64,000 nucleotides of DNA from Streptomyces sp. NBC_00820 (GTDB taxonomy: Bacteria > Actinomycetota > Actinomycetes > Streptomycetales > Streptomycetaceae): the NCBI RefSeq assembly GCF_036347055.1, contig NZ_CP108882.1, positions 3,237,001 through 3,301,000 of the forward strand, given 5' to 3'. The position numbers were made by a program, and so were the translations under genes. The notes under the pieces are model-generated. The model did no database searches and was not told the DNA's origin. It worked only from the letters and a program-made list of their open reading frames with translations. Positions 48,449-59,210 of this stretch are shown here, piece after piece. Numbering within the stretch: the stretch's first letter is position 1; each line of letters begins with the position of its first letter.

Positions 48449-49012
48449 TCAGCGCACGCGCACGGTGACCGCCCAGTCCTGGATGCCCTTGCAGGAGACC
48501 TGGCCGGGGGCGGTGGGCTGGGCGCACAGCGGGCGGCTGGAGGTCAGGTGCGCGGTGCCGGATGCCGCCGCCTGGTAGGCCGCGGTCGCGTCGCCCGGCA
48601 GCAGGACGATGCCCCCGTTGATCGCGCGCAGCGCGCCTCCGCTCGCCGCGACCGGCTTCCAGGGGCGGCCCTTGGTCCCGTCGAGGGTGAGCCGCAGCTC
48701 CCCGCCCTTGGTCAGGCAGACGGTACGGCCGTTGTCGGCGGCCGTCAGCTCGGCGTGGCCGGAGCACCCGCCGCCGGTGGACGGGGGCGTGGCGGAGGAG
48801 GACGGCGCCGCGGGCGAGGCCGGGGAGGAAGAAGAGGAGGAGGAGGGCGAAGGCGCGGGTGAGGTGGCGGAGGGGGATGGGGACGGGGTGGGTGCCGACG
48901 GGGACACCGTGCCGCCGCCTCCCCTGGCGTCGGCGCCGCCCGTGGAGCCGCAGCCGGCGAGGAGCAGTGCCGCCGCCGCGAGGGCGGTGGCGGTGGGTGT
49001 CGTACGGCGCAT
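48449..49012 (-). CDS. Secreted lipoprotein with Ser/Pro-rich linker
   Basis: A 187-residue protein: signal ALAAAALLLAGCGSTGG with lipobox LLAGC, a 55-residue Ser/Pro linker, then a globular domain with three Cys (GGGCSGHAELTAADNGRTVC, PLCAQPTAPGQVSC). Of unknown function, anchored outside the membrane. ATG 49012. Confidence 0.8.
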   Translation of the reverse strand: MRRTTPTATALAAAALLLAGCGSTGGADARGGGGTVSPSAPTPSPSPSATSPAPSPSSSSSSSPASPAAPSSSATPPSTGGGCSGHAELTAADNGRTVCLTKGGELRLTLDGTKGRPWKPVAASGGALRAINGGIVLLPGDATAAYQAAASGTAHLTSSRPLCAQPTAPGQVSCKGIQDWAVTVRVR

Positions 49013-49089
49013 GGTGTCCGCCTCTCTGCCGTGGCCGGCCGACCGGCCCCCTGGTACGGATGTGACGTGCCGGGTGCGGAAATGGATCC

Positions 49090-49147
49090 CTAGGGGGTGT
49101 CTCCCCGATCTTCGCGGGTCCGCGACGATCGGGGAGACACCCCCTAG
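49090..49147. other. Long inverted repeat, second hairpin after sedolisin gene
   Basis: Perfect 21-bp arms CTAGGGGGTGTCTCCCCGATC / GATCGGGGAGACACCCCCTAG with a 16-base centre that itself pairs (CGCGG / CCGCG). It lies between the sedolisin terminator and the lipoprotein gene; it could be a backup terminator or a small mobile-element relic. Confidence 0.7.
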
Positions 49148-49156
49148 AACGCGCGA

Positions 49157-49192
49157 GGTCCCGCACACGGACGGCTGTCCGTGTGCGGGACC
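49157..49192 (-). terminator. Terminator of the sedolisin gene
   Basis: A perfect 16-bp stem GGTCCCGCACACGGAC / GTCCGTGTGCGGGACC with a GGCT tetraloop, 15 bp after the stop. Confidence 0.85.
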
Positions 49193-49206
49193 CGGTGTCG
49201 TGCGGG

Positions 49207-51003
49207 TCAGCTGGTCGCGACGGAGGTGTCGTCGACGACGAAGCTGGTCTGGAGGGAGGTGTCCTCCACGCCACTGAACTTCAGGGTGACCGTCTGGCCC
49301 GCGAAGGCGGACAGGTCGAAGGTCTTCAGGGCGTACCCGGTGGCGGCGTTGACGTTCGAGTACGTCGCCAGGGTGGTGGTGTTGGCGGTCACCGTCAGCT
49401 TGTCGAAGGCGGTGGTGCCGGTCTCGGCGGTGTCGACGTGCAGGTAGAAGGAGAAGCTGGCGTGGCAGCCGGCCGGGATGGTCACCGACTGGGACACGGT
49501 GTCGGTGTGGCTGGAGCCGTACCCGTCGAGCCAGGCCTTGTACGAGCCGCCGTGCGCGGCCTCACCGGTGTCGTTGGTGATGGCGCCGGAGCTGGCGGTC
49601 CAGACGGTGTTGCCGGACTCGAAGCCGGCGTTGCCGAGCAGCTGGGCCGGGGTGCAGGTGCCGCCGCCGCCGGTGCCGGCGGTGAAGGCCGCGGTGCCGT
49701 TCGGGGTGCCCCAGCCGGTCGGGCCGTCGTAGCCGGCGCGGGCGGTGCAGAAGTACGAGGTGGAGCACGAGCCGTTGTTGCCCGTGGTCACGTCGTTCAG
49801 GTTGGCGGTGTGGCTGTAGGGGTACTTCGCCGGGTAGTCGGTCGCGCCCGGGGTGCCCGCGAGGGCGTAGACGCCGGCGATGATCGGGGCGGAGGCGCTG
49901 GTGCCGCCGTAGACCGCCCAGCCGGAGCCGCCGAAGGTGTCGTAGACCGCGACGCCGGTGGCCGGGTCGGCGACGGCGGAGACGTCGGACTCCATGCGCT
50001 TGGCGCAGCCGGTGTCGGTCTGCCAGGTGGGCTTCGGGTCGTAGGCGGAGCAGCCGGAGCCGGTGCCCTCGGTGGCGCTGGTGTGCCACACCGACTCGCT
50101 CCAGCCGCGGGAGTTGGCGGCGGTGGTGAGCGCGGTGCCGCCGACGGCGGTCACGTACTGGGAGGTCGCCGGGTACTCGGCGCCGTAGGCCTCGTCACCG
50201 GCGGAGACGGTGATGGCCACACCGGGGTGCTTGAAGTACTGGGTGTCCTCGGTGGTCTGGGAGGACGCCTCGCCACCACCCCAGCTGTTGGAGACGAACT
50301 TGGCGCCGAGGGAGACGGCCTCGTTCTCGGCTATGCCGAGGTCGGTGTCGTTCGCGGAGTTGGCCTCGACCAGGGTGATGCTGCAGTTCGGGCAGACCGC
50401 GCTGACCATGTCGATGTCCAGCGCCTCTTCACCGGCCCAGCCGGCGTCGTTGGCGGGCAGCGAGGTGGTGGAGCCGGTCTGGCTGACCTGCTTGAAGCAG
50501 CCGTTGGCCTTGGTGCAGGCGGACAGGCCGAACGTGGAGCGGTAAGTGGCCAGGTCCGCTTCGGCGTTGGGGTTGTTGTAGGCGTCGACGACGGCGACCG
50601 TCATGCCCGAACCGCCGGTGGAGGGCAGGGCGTAGGCGCTGTGCAGGTTGGCCGGGGAGAGGCCGGAGGGGGCCGCGGCGGCGAGCGCCGAGGCGAGCCG
50701 CTGCTTGATGTCGGTGCGGCGCTGGGCGAAGCAGGACGCGTGGCCCGGCTTGGCGGTGGCGCACAGGTGCGCCGTGGGGACCTTCTGGCCGGCCTTGCCG
50801 GTGGAGTGGAAGGTCTGCCGGTCGGGAGCGGTCAGGGCCTTGGCGTTCTGCGTGGCCCGGGAGACGTGGGGCGCGGCGGCGCCGGGCTGGGCCCCGGCGG
50901 TCGGCGCCGCGGCGAGGCCGGCGACGGAGATGGCGAGGGCGGGGAGGGCGACGGACAGAAGTCTTCGAAGACTCCGGTTCCGGCTCGGGCGTGACTCACG
51001 CAT
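49207..51003 (-). CDS. Secreted S53 peptidase (sedolisin)
   Basis: A 598-residue secreted protease. A signal peptide ([24 protein letters not shown]) and a propeptide precede the S53 domain: [20 protein letters not shown], catalytic Glu192 and Asp196 in EEALDIDM, oxyanion-hole Asp270 in VSAGDEAYG, and Ser369 in [12 protein letters not shown], followed by [12 protein letters not shown]. The last 120 residues are a beta-sandwich carbohydrate-binding-like module. An acid-active endopeptidase is expected. ATG 51003 has GGAGG upstream. It is shorter than family members with a longer pro-region. Confidence 0.9.
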   Translation of the reverse strand: MRESRPSRNRSLRRLLSVALPALAISVAGLAAAPTAGAQPGAAAPHVSRATQNAKALTAPDRQTFHSTGKAGQKVPTAHLCATAKPGHASCFAQRRTDIKQRLASALAAAAPSGLSPANLHSAYALPSTGGSGMTVAVVDAYNNPNAEADLATYRSTFGLSACTKANGCFKQVSQTGSTTSLPANDAGWAGEEALDIDMVSAVCPNCSITLVEANSANDTDLGIAENEAVSLGAKFVSNSWGGGEASSQTTEDTQYFKHPGVAITVSAGDEAYGAEYPATSQYVTAVGGTALTTAANSRGWSESVWHTSATEGTGSGCSAYDPKPTWQTDTGCAKRMESDVSAVADPATGVAVYDTFGGSGWAVYGGTSASAPIIAGVYALAGTPGATDYPAKYPYSHTANLNDVTTGNNGSCSTSYFCTARAGYDGPTGWGTPNGTAAFTAGTGGGGTCTPAQLLGNAGFESGNTVWTASSGAITNDTGEAAHGGSYKAWLDGYGSSHTDTVSQSVTIPAGCHASFSFYLHVDTAETGTTAFDKLTVTANTTTLATYSNVNAATGYALKTFDLSAFAGQTVTLKFSGVEDTSLQTSFVVDDTSVATS

Positions 51004-51224
51004 GGGGTACTGCCTCCGTGGGGAAGGTGGGGGTTCTCGTACGGGGTGGGGAAGGCCCGTGACGCGCGTAGCGGCGGCGATCGCGCGGTCATGGGCATGA
51101 CACTCAGACACTGCTGAAACGTCGCTGTTGGTGACATGACACTGTGCGCGAGGAACGTACGGCCGGCGGGCGGATCCACGGCAGTACCGGAGGGAATTCT
51201 TTGCCCCTCCATAGAATGCGGTTG

Positions 51225-52629
<1,405 letters not shown>

Positions 52630-52655
52630 TCACGGCCGTACGGCGGCGGGGGAGG

Positions 52656-52751
52656 TCAACAGATGGCGCTGTTCAGCCTGCACAGATCGACGTGCAGCCG
52701 CGCCACGAGCAGCATGCCCGGGGTCTCGTCGCTCACGCCGTTCAGAACCAT
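52656..52751 (-). CDS. Cysteine-type leader peptide upstream of cysO-cysM
   Basis: A 31-residue frame ending in ARLHVDLCRLNSAIC. The ending RLHVDLCR..SAIC matches the short leader peptides found before sulfur-metabolism genes in Streptomyces. Cys codons near the end suggest a ribosome-stalling sensor of cysteine supply that controls cysO-cysM. It stands between mec and cysO, so this section can be regulated separately from mec. Too short for a functional enzyme. Confidence 0.8.
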   Translation of the reverse strand: MVLNGVSDETPGMLLVARLHVDLCRLNSAIC

Positions 52752-52915
52752 GGGCTCATCGTATCGATTCCCGGTCCGGGTCCTGGAAGGCGATCTCGCA
52801 TACCGGATGAACCCTGACCGAACTGTGGTCAGCGCCGCTCGGTGCCGGGTAGCGCCCGTCAGTGCCTGCCGGCGCCCGCCGGAGCCCGTCGGCGCCGGTC
52901 AGTGCCCGTCCTCGG

Positions 52916-53338
52916 TCAGTACGCGTCCACGATCCCGACCTCCTCCTCCGTGACCTCGCCGTCGACGATCCGGAAGGAGCGGAACTGGAAGTCGCCGAGG
53001 CCGTCGGTGTCCGCGGTGGAGACGAGGACGTAGTGGGCGCCGGGCTCACCCGCGTAGCCGATGTCGGTGCGCGAGGGGTAGGCCTCGGTCGCGGTGTGGG
53101 AGTGGTAGACGATCACCGGCTCCTCGTCGCGGTCGTCCATCTCGCGGTAGAGCTTGAGCAGGTCACCGGAGTCGAACTCGTAGAACGTCGGAGACATCGC
53201 CGCGTTGAGCATCGGGATGAAGCGCTCGGGGCGGTCCGAACCGGCGGGGCCGGCGACGACGCCGCACGCCTCGTCGGGGTGGTCCTTGCGCGCGTGGGCG
53301 ACGATCTGGTCGTACAGGGCCTGGGTGAGGGTCAGCAT
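52916..53338 (-). CDS. mec: Mec metalloprotease (JAMM/M67 family)
   Basis: A 140-residue Mov34/MPN/PAD-1 type JAMM protease: DEACGVVAGPAGSDRPERFI (catalytic Glu in the first block) and IVYHSHTATEAYPSRTDIGY with HxH and Asp zinc ligands. In actinobacteria Mec removes cysteine from, or trims, the CysO C-terminus. First gene of the mec-cysO-cysM cluster. Confidence 0.9.
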   Translation of the reverse strand: MLTLTQALYDQIVAHARKDHPDEACGVVAGPAGSDRPERFIPMLNAAMSPTFYEFDSGDLLKLYREMDDRDEEPVIVYHSHTATEAYPSRTDIGYAGEPGAHYVLVSTADTDGLGDFQFRSFRIVDGEVTEEEVGIVDAY

Positions 53339-53482
53339 GGGGGCCAGGATAAGCAGTGGGGCCGTCCCGTACCGAGGTGTGGTACGGAACGGCCCACATG
53401 CTGGACGCCCTGAGCGGCTGCCGCCGGGAGTGCCACGAGTACTCCCGACGGCAGGACGTCCTGAGGATGGTCTCGCCGGTGG

Positions 53483-54901
53483 TCAGCCCACCTTCTCCAG
53501 GGCCGGCTCGCTGCGGTCGGCGATCTCCGGAGTGCGGGACTTCAGGACCAGCCAGCCGATGCCGAGCACGGCCGCCCACACACCCATCACGTAGAGGGAG
53601 ATGCGCGACTCGGAATCGTACGCGATCAAGCCGGTGACGAACAGGAGGAAGGCGATCGCGATGTACGAGCACACCGAGCCGCCCGGCGCCGGGAAGGGGG
53701 AGGCGGGCAGCTTGCCCGCGGCGACCTTGCGGCGGTAGAGGACGTGGCTGACCAGGATCATCAGCCAGGTCCAGATGCCGGCGCCGGTGGCGACGGAGGT
53801 GACGTACTCGAAGGCCTTGGCCGGGGCGACGTAGTTCAGGACCACGCCGATGCCCATGAACAGCACCGAGACGGTGATGCCGAGCGCCGGGGTCTTGGTG
53901 GAGGACAGCTTCGCGAAGACGCGCGGGGCCTCGCCACTGTCCGCCAGCGTGCGCAGCATGCGGCCGGTGGAGTACATGCCGGAGTTGCAGGAGGACAGGG
54001 CCGCGGTGAGCACCACGAAGTTGACGATGGCGGCGCCGGCCGGGATGCCGATCATCGCGAAGGCCTTCACGAACGGGCTGACACCCGCGTGGAACTCGGT
54101 CCACTTCACCACGCACAGGATGACGGTGAGGGCGCCCACGTAGAACAGGCCGATCCGCCAGGGCAGGGTGTTGATCGCCTTCGGGAGGGTCTTCTCCGGG
54201 TTCTCCGACTCACCCGCGGTGACGCCGACCAGCTCGACGGCGAGGTAGGCGAACATCACGCCCTGGAGGGTCATCAGCGAGGAGCCGATGCCCTTGGGGA
54301 AGAAGCCGTCGAAGGCCCACAGGTTGGAGACGCTCGCGGTGTCACCGGCGGCGCTGAAGCCGAAGGTGAGCACGCCGACACCGATCACGATCATGCCCAT
54401 CAGGGCGGTGACCTTGACCATCGAGAACCAGAACTCCAGCTCGCCGAAGAGCTTGACGGAGATCAGGTTGACCCCGAAGAGGACCACCAGGAAGACGAGC
54501 GCCGTCACCCATTGCGGGACGGAGGGGAACCAGTAGTTGATGTAGATCGCGGCGGCCGTCAGTTCGGCCATACCGGTGACGACCCACATCAGCCAGTACG
54601 TCCAGGCGGTGAAATAGCCGAAGAACGGGCCGATGAACTCGCGGGAGTAGTCGGCGAAGGAGCCGGAGACCGGGCGGTAGAGCAGCAGCTCGCCCAGGGC
54701 CCGCATGATGAAGAAAATGATCACGCCCGCGAGGGCGTACATGAGGATGAGGCTGGGGCCCGCCTTCTCGATGTTCGCGCCGGCTTTGAGGAACAGGCCG
54801 ACGCCGATGGCGCCGCCGATCGCGATCATCTGGACCTGGCGGCTGCCGAGCCCGCGCTCGTACCCCTCCTCAGGGGCTGCGGTGGCCTTCTCAGAAGCCA
54901 T
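53483..54901 (-). CDS. Amino acid permease (APC superfamily)
   Basis: A 472-residue 12-segment permease: LGSRQVQMIAIGGAIGVGLF (the helix 1 motif), ALGELLLYRPVSGSFADYSR, ELVGVTAGESENPEKTLPKA and SCNSGMYSTGRMLRTLADSG. It belongs to the GABA/aromatic amino acid permease branch (AAT family). ATG 54901 with GGAGAAAGG upstream is preferred to 54922. A hairpin is found in its 5' region (TGGACGGG / CCCGTCCA at 54982-55006). Confidence 0.85.
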   Translation of the reverse strand: MASEKATAAPEEGYERGLGSRQVQMIAIGGAIGVGLFLKAGANIEKAGPSLILMYALAGVIIFFIMRALGELLLYRPVSGSFADYSREFIGPFFGYFTAWTYWLMWVVTGMAELTAAAIYINYWFPSVPQWVTALVFLVVLFGVNLISVKLFGELEFWFSMVKVTALMGMIVIGVGVLTFGFSAAGDTASVSNLWAFDGFFPKGIGSSLMTLQGVMFAYLAVELVGVTAGESENPEKTLPKAINTLPWRIGLFYVGALTVILCVVKWTEFHAGVSPFVKAFAMIGIPAGAAIVNFVVLTAALSSCNSGMYSTGRMLRTLADSGEAPRVFAKLSSTKTPALGITVSVLFMGIGVVLNYVAPAKAFEYVTSVATGAGIWTWLMILVSHVLYRRKVAAGKLPASPFPAPGGSVCSYIAIAFLLFVTGLIAYDSESRISLYVMGVWAAVLGIGWLVLKSRTPEIADRSEPALEKVG

Positions 54902-55241
54902 GAGTGGTGCGCCTTTCTCCATGCCGACCCGGGCCTTCGTCGGCCTCGGACCGGGTTTCGATCCCCCCGGATTGATGGAGCTGGACGGGTTTCGCGAGCC
55001 CGTCCAATGCCTGGCCGGCGGTCGCCGGCTCGGTGGCGCACCCGGCGGACAAGGGTGGTGTTCGCCGGGCGGTCGTGAAGATGTATCACGGCCGCAACAA
55101 TGAACGCAGAGAACGGATGTGGCGCATCACACAGGAAGAACCGGACAAAGAACGCCCAAATGCGGCAAACCAGGCCGCAACGGTGACGCGATCGTTATCC
55201 GGATTTGAGCGTCCGCTGAGCGAACGCAAAATGGCCCCGAA
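54902..55241. other. 340-bp gap before permease gene
   Basis: It contains the 5' region of the permease gene with an 8-bp hairpin, then an AT-richer stretch (about 55070-55220) with no gene. No promoter consensus is certain. Confidence 0.4.
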
Positions 55242-55853
55242 TCAGGGCATAAGGGTCGAGACGAGCGTCTCCTGGAGACCACCCAGCCACAGGTACGCGA
55301 GCACCATCGGCTTGCGCGGGTCCTCCTCCGGGAGGTGGAAGAGCAGGTCGGTGTCGTCCTCGTCGGTGATCTCCAGCCGGGCGCCGATCGCCAGCCGGAG
55401 GTCGTTGAGGGAGCCGAGCCACTGCCGGGACTCGTCCGGGGAGAGCTTCAGCACCGCCCCTCCGCCGTCACCGGCCACCGAGGTCAGCGCGTCCAGGGTG
55501 CGGATCACCGCGAGGGCGTTCTCCCGCTTGCCGGCCCTGAGGTCGTTCTCGGTGTAGCGGCGGAACTCGGAGGAGTGCGCCCGCCGCTCCTCGGCGTCGA
55601 ACGGGGAGTCCGGCGCCTTCTCCGGGTCGCTGTAGGCGTCCGGGAAGAGCCTTCGGAGCACCGGGTCGGCGGGCGGTTCGCTGGGGCCCTCGGCGAACAG
55701 CTCGGCGAGCGGGTCGGACGGGGCGTCCTCGCCCGGACCGGGGCCGATCAGCTCCAGCAGCTGGACCGCCAGCGAGCGGATGATGGAGATCTCGACGTCG
55801 TCGAGCGCGACGGCCGCGCCGCCGCCGGGGAGCGGTTCGAAGTGTCCTGGCAT
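55242..55853 (-). CDS. DUF2017 protein
   Basis: A 203-residue protein of the DUF2017 family, usual neighbour of ClpS in actinobacteria: EISIIRSLAVQLLELIGPGP, DPVLRRLFPDAYSDPEKAPD, FRRYTENDLRAGKRENALAV and GARLEITDEDDTDLLF. Function not known; co-localisation suggests a role with Clp proteolysis. ATG 55853 lies 11 bases after the clpS stop. Confidence 0.85.
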   Translation of the reverse strand: MPGHFEPLPGGGAAVALDDVEISIIRSLAVQLLELIGPGPGEDAPSDPLAELFAEGPSEPPADPVLRRLFPDAYSDPEKAPDSPFDAEERRAHSSEFRRYTENDLRAGKRENALAVIRTLDALTSVAGDGGGAVLKLSPDESRQWLGSLNDLRLAIGARLEITDEDDTDLLFHLPEEDPRKPMVLAYLWLGGLQETLVSTLMP

Positions 55854-55864
55854 CTGACTGCGCG

Positions 55865-56182
55865 CTACTTCCGGTCCTGCTGGAGGGTGGCCCACAGACC
55901 GTAGCCGTGCATCGCCTGCACGTCGCGTTCCATCTCCTCGCGGCTACCGCTGGAGACGACCGCCCGGCCCTTGTGGTGGACATCGAGCATGAGCTTGTTG
56001 GCCTTGTCCTTGGAATAGCCGAAGTACGACTGGAAGACGTACGCCACATAGCTCATGAGGTTGACCGGGTCGTTGTGCACGATGGTGACCCAGGGGACGT
56101 CGGGTTCGGGTACGGCGAAGACCTCCTCCGCCGACTCGGTGCGTTCGATCTCTACGGGCGCGGGTGACGTCACAGTGACCAT
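55865..56182 (-). CDS. clpS: ClpS adaptor
   Basis: A 105-residue Clp[21 protein letters not shown] (N-end-rule pocket motif), [20 protein letters not shown] and [20 protein letters not shown]. It binds N-degron substrates and passes them to ClpA/ClpC. ATG 56182; divergent from pncB. Confidence 0.95.
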   Translation of the reverse strand: MVTVTSPAPVEIERTESAEEVFAVPEPDVPWVTIVHNDPVNLMSYVAYVFQSYFGYSKDKANKLMLDVHHKGRAVVSSGSREEMERDVQAMHGYGLWATLQQDRK

Positions 56183-56239
56183 GCTGCCACGCCCCCCACA
56201 AATCGTCACACTGACGAGATGGGAGTACGATCCATCGTC

Positions 56240-57637
56240 ATGAGCACAGCGGACCTTGGGCTGCCGGAAGAAGAAGGGCGCGAAGCGCTTCCCTGGAAGG
56301 GCGGTGGTGGGCGACGGGTGGGCGTTCCCTCGACGGCTCTCTTCACGGACCAGTACGAGCTGACCATGCTGCAGGCCGCGCTGAAGGCCGGTACGGCCGG
56401 GCGGCGCAGCGTGTTCGAGGTCTTCACCCGAAGGCTGCCGAACGGGCGCCGTTACGGCGTGGTGGCGGGCACCGGGCGCGTCCTGGACGCGGTGGAGAAC
56501 TTCCGCTTCGACGAGCGCCAGCTCGACTTCCTGCGCGAGCGGGGGATCGTCGACGAGGAGACCCTCCGGTGGCTGGCCGACTACCGCTTCAGCGGTGACA
56601 TCTGGGGCTACCCCGAGGGCGAGGTGTACTTCCCCGGCTCGCCGATCCTGCGGGTCGAGGGCAGCTTCGCGGAGTGCGTGCTGCTGGAGACCGTGGTCCT
56701 CTCCATCCTCAACCACGACTCGGCGATCGCGGCCGCCGCCTCCCGCATGGCCTCCGCCGCGGGTGAGCGGCCGCTGATCGAGATGGGCGCCCGCCGCACC
56801 CACGAGCTGGCCGCCGTGGCCGCCGCGCGCGCCGCGTACGTCGGCGGTTTCGCGACCACCTCCGACCTGGCGGCCGGCTTCCGTTACGGCATCCCGACCG
56901 TCGGCACCTCCGCGCACGCCTTCACCCTCCTGCACGACCGTGAGCGCGACGCCTTCCGCGCCCAGGTGGCCTCCCTCGGCCGCAACACCACCCTGCTGGT
57001 CGACACCTACGACGTCGCGGAGGCCGTCCGTGCGGCGGTGGAGGTGGCCGGACCCGAGCTGGGCGCGGTGCGCATCGACTCCGGTGACCTGCTGCTGGTC
57101 GCGCACCGGGTGCGCCAGCAGCTGGACGAGCTGGGCGCGCGGGACACGAAGATCGTCGTGACCTCGGACCTGGACGAGTACGCGATCGCCTCGCTGGCGG
57201 CGGCGCCCGTGGACGCGTACGGCGTCGGCACCCAGCTGGTGACCGGCTCCGGGCACCCGACCTGCTCCATGGTCTACAAGCTGGTCGCCCGTGCCGAGTC
57301 CGCGGACCCGGAGGCCCCGCTGGTGCCGGTGGCGAAGAAGTCGACCGGGGGCAAGACCTCCGTCGGGGGCCGCAAGTGGGCGGCGCGCCGGGTGGACGAG
57401 TACGGCGTGGCCGAGGCCGAGGTGGTGGGCGCCGGGCCGGTCCCCGAGGAGCTGGCGGGCCGGCAGTTGCTGGTGCGGCTGGTCAAGGGCGGCGAGGTGG
57501 TCGCGCGCGAGCCGCTCGATGTCTCCCGCGACCGGCACATCGCCGCGCGGGCGAATCTCCCGCTGTCCGCCACCCAGCTGTCCCGCGGGGAACCCGTCAT
57601 TCCGACGGAGTACGTACACCTGCGCTCGGGTAGCTAG
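56240..57637 (+). CDS. pncB: Nicotinate phosphoribosyltransferase
   Basis: A 465-residue enzyme that makes nicotinate mononucleotide for NAD salvage: [70 protein letters not shown] and DSGDLLLVA. It has a 25-residue Gly/Glu-rich lead. ATG 56240. Together with pncA 125 bp downstream it forms the nicotinamide salvage pair. Confidence 0.95.
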   Translation: MSTADLGLPEEEGREALPWKGGGGRRVGVPSTALFTDQYELTMLQAALKAGTAGRRSVFEVFTRRLPNGRRYGVVAGTGRVLDAVENFRFDERQLDFLRERGIVDEETLRWLADYRFSGDIWGYPEGEVYFPGSPILRVEGSFAECVLLETVVLSILNHDSAIAAAASRMASAAGERPLIEMGARRTHELAAVAAARAAYVGGFATTSDLAAGFRYGIPTVGTSAHAFTLLHDRERDAFRAQVASLGRNTTLLVDTYDVAEAVRAAVEVAGPELGAVRIDSGDLLLVAHRVRQQLDELGARDTKIVVTSDLDEYAIASLAAAPVDAYGVGTQLVTGSGHPTCSMVYKLVARAESADPEAPLVPVAKKSTGGKTSVGGRKWAARRVDEYGVAEAEVVGAGPVPEELAGRQLLVRLVKGGEVVAREPLDVSRDRHIAARANLPLSATQLSRGEPVIPTEYVHLRSGS

Positions 57638-57711
57638 AGCGGGACCGCCGTTCGCACCGTGAAGACCCCCTCCCGCACAGGCCGCGAAGTCTCTAGGCTC
57701 AGTTACTTGAA

Positions 57712-57746
57712 CCTCCCCCGAGTTCTTCGAGCGAGGGGGACCCCCA
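57712..57746. other. Palindromic element upstream of pncA
   Basis: CCTCCCCCG...GAGGGGGACCCCC, the same type as the one before the EIIC gene at 45566. It is placed directly upstream of the pncA ribosome site. Confidence 0.5.
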
Positions 57747-57762
57747 CCGAAGGACACCCGCC

Positions 57763-58356
57763 ATGCGCCGCGCCTTGATCGTCGTAGATGTGCAGAACGA
57801 CTTCTGCGAGGGGGGCAGCCTCGCGGTGGCCGGTGGTGCGGATGTCGCCGCCGCGATCACCGAGCTGATCGGCCAGGCGGCGGGTACCGGGTACCGCCAC
57901 GTGGTCGCGACCCGTGACCACCACATCGCGCCGGGCGGGCACTTCGCGGACAACCCCGACTACGCCCGCTCCTGGCCGGCGCACTGCGTCGCCGGCACCG
58001 AGGGCGTCGGCTTCCACCCGAACTTCGCCCCCGCCGTCGCCTCCGGCGCGGTGGACGCCGTCTTCGACAAGGGGGCCTACGCGGCCGCGTACAGCGGCTT
58101 CGAGGGGGCCGACGAGAACGGCGTGAAGCTCGGCGACTGGCTGCGCGCCCGCCAGATCGACGAGGTCGACGTGGTCGGCATCGCCACGGACCACTGCGTA
58201 CGCGCCACCGCGCTGGACGCCGCCCGGGAGGGTTTCCGCACCCAGGTCCTGCTGGACCTGACGGCCGCGGTCGCCCCGGAAACGACCGAGCGCGCCCTGG
58301 AAGAACTGAGAAAAGCCGGCGTCGACCTCACAGGCAAACCAGTAGCCAACCCCTGA
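57763..58356 (+). CDS. pncA: Nicotinamidase
   Basis: A 197-residue isochorismatase-fold nicotinamidase: [16 protein letters not shown] (catalytic Asp), [20 protein letters not shown] (metal-binding His), [18 protein letters not shown] (Lys) and [15 protein letters not shown] (catalytic Cys). It converts nicotinamide to nicotinate, which pncB then uses. ATG 57763. Confidence 0.95.
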   Translation: MRRALIVVDVQNDFCEGGSLAVAGGADVAAAITELIGQAAGTGYRHVVATRDHHIAPGGHFADNPDYARSWPAHCVAGTEGVGFHPNFAPAVASGAVDAVFDKGAYAAAYSGFEGADENGVKLGDWLRARQIDEVDVVGIATDHCVRATALDAAREGFRTQVLLDLTAAVAPETTERALEELRKAGVDLTGKPVANP

Positions 58357-58359
58357 CCC

Positions 58360-58740
58360 ACCAGCCCACCCAGGGGCACGGGGAACTGCGCGACCAGCCA
58401 CAACGCCCCCGCACCCGCCCACAGGCTCACGCCCCCAGGGCCACGGCACAGCACCGCCCACACCAGCCAACCCAAGGGGCGCGGAGAACTGCGCGACCAG
58501 CCACAGCGGACCCGCACCCACCCACAGGCTCACGCCCCCAGGGCCACGACGCAGCACCGCCCACACCAGCCAACCCAAGGGGCGCGGAGAACTGCGCGAC
58601 CAGCCACAGCGGACCCGCACCCACCCACACGCTCACACCCCCCAGGGCCACAACGCAGCACCGCCCACACCAGCCCACCCAGGGGCGCGGGGAACTGCGC
58701 GACCAGCCGCAGCGGACCCGCACCCGCTCACGCACCGCCC
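58360..58740. repeat. Tandem array with a 103-bp period, four copies
   Basis: The core AGGGGCGCGGGGAACTGCGC starts at 58372, 58475, 58578 and 58681, each exactly 103 bp apart. Copies 2 and 3 are nearly identical; copies 1 and 4 are partly diverged. It fills almost the whole 397-bp gap between pncA and the next gene. The core resembles a dispersed Streptomyces intergenic motif. No gene or CRISPR-like spacer was found. Confidence 0.9.
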
Positions 58741-58753
58741 CGCACACCCCGCC

Positions 58754-59089
58754 TCACACCTGCCGCGCGACCGCCACCCGCCCCCGCAGCAACGCCCGAA
58801 TGGGATGCCACAGCTCGGTCGAAGTGACACCGTTGTCCAGCGCCGTGCGCCATATCAGCCCGTCCGGATGGTGCAGGACCGCCGTGATCTCGTCCGGCGA
58901 AGGCGGCGCGGCGTTGCCCCGCAGGTACACCGCACGCAGCCCCAGATTGCGCAGGCGCGTCAGGGCCCGGGCGCGGTTCTGGGCGTGCACCAGCACCCGT
59001 ACCCCGGGCGAGCCGTCGGCGACATGCGGCAGGTTGAGTGCCACCACCACGGTGCCGTTCGGCAGCTTGCTGAAGCCTCCAGCAGCCAT
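58754..59089 (-). CDS. Conserved hypothetical protein
   Basis: A 111-residue protein, one alpha/beta domain (VVVALNLPHVADGSPGVRVL, RARALTRLRNLGLRAVYLRG, ITAVLHHPDGLIWRT). No motif I can name. ATG 59089. It lies downstream of the M6 protease terminator on the same strand. Confidence 0.65.
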   Translation of the reverse strand: MAAGGFSKLPNGTVVVALNLPHVADGSPGVRVLVHAQNRARALTRLRNLGLRAVYLRGNAAPPSPDEITAVLHHPDGLIWRTALDNGVTSTELWHPIRALLRGRVAVARQV

Positions 59090-59150
59090 GCGGTCACATC
59101 CCCGTTCCGGTCGGTGTCAATAAGCGCGTCACAGGACGCACCTAAACACG

Positions 59151-59184
59151 ATCGGCGGCAACCCGCCAGAGGGTTGCCGCCGAT
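59151..59184 (-). terminator. Terminator of the M6 protease gene
   Basis: A perfect 14-bp stem ATCGGCGGCAACCC / GGGTTGCCGCCGAT with a six-base loop, 27 bp past the stop. Confidence 0.85.
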
Positions 59185-59210
59185 ACGCTTCTGACCTGCG
59201 AAGTTACCGC

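Noticed and set aside
49183..50994. A 603-codon plus-strand open frame
   Set aside because: Antisense shadow of the sedolisin; low-complexity Gly/Val/Ala translation.
58360..58740. CRISPR array
   Set aside because: Head-to-tail 103-bp units with conserved rather than unique spacers and no cas genes.
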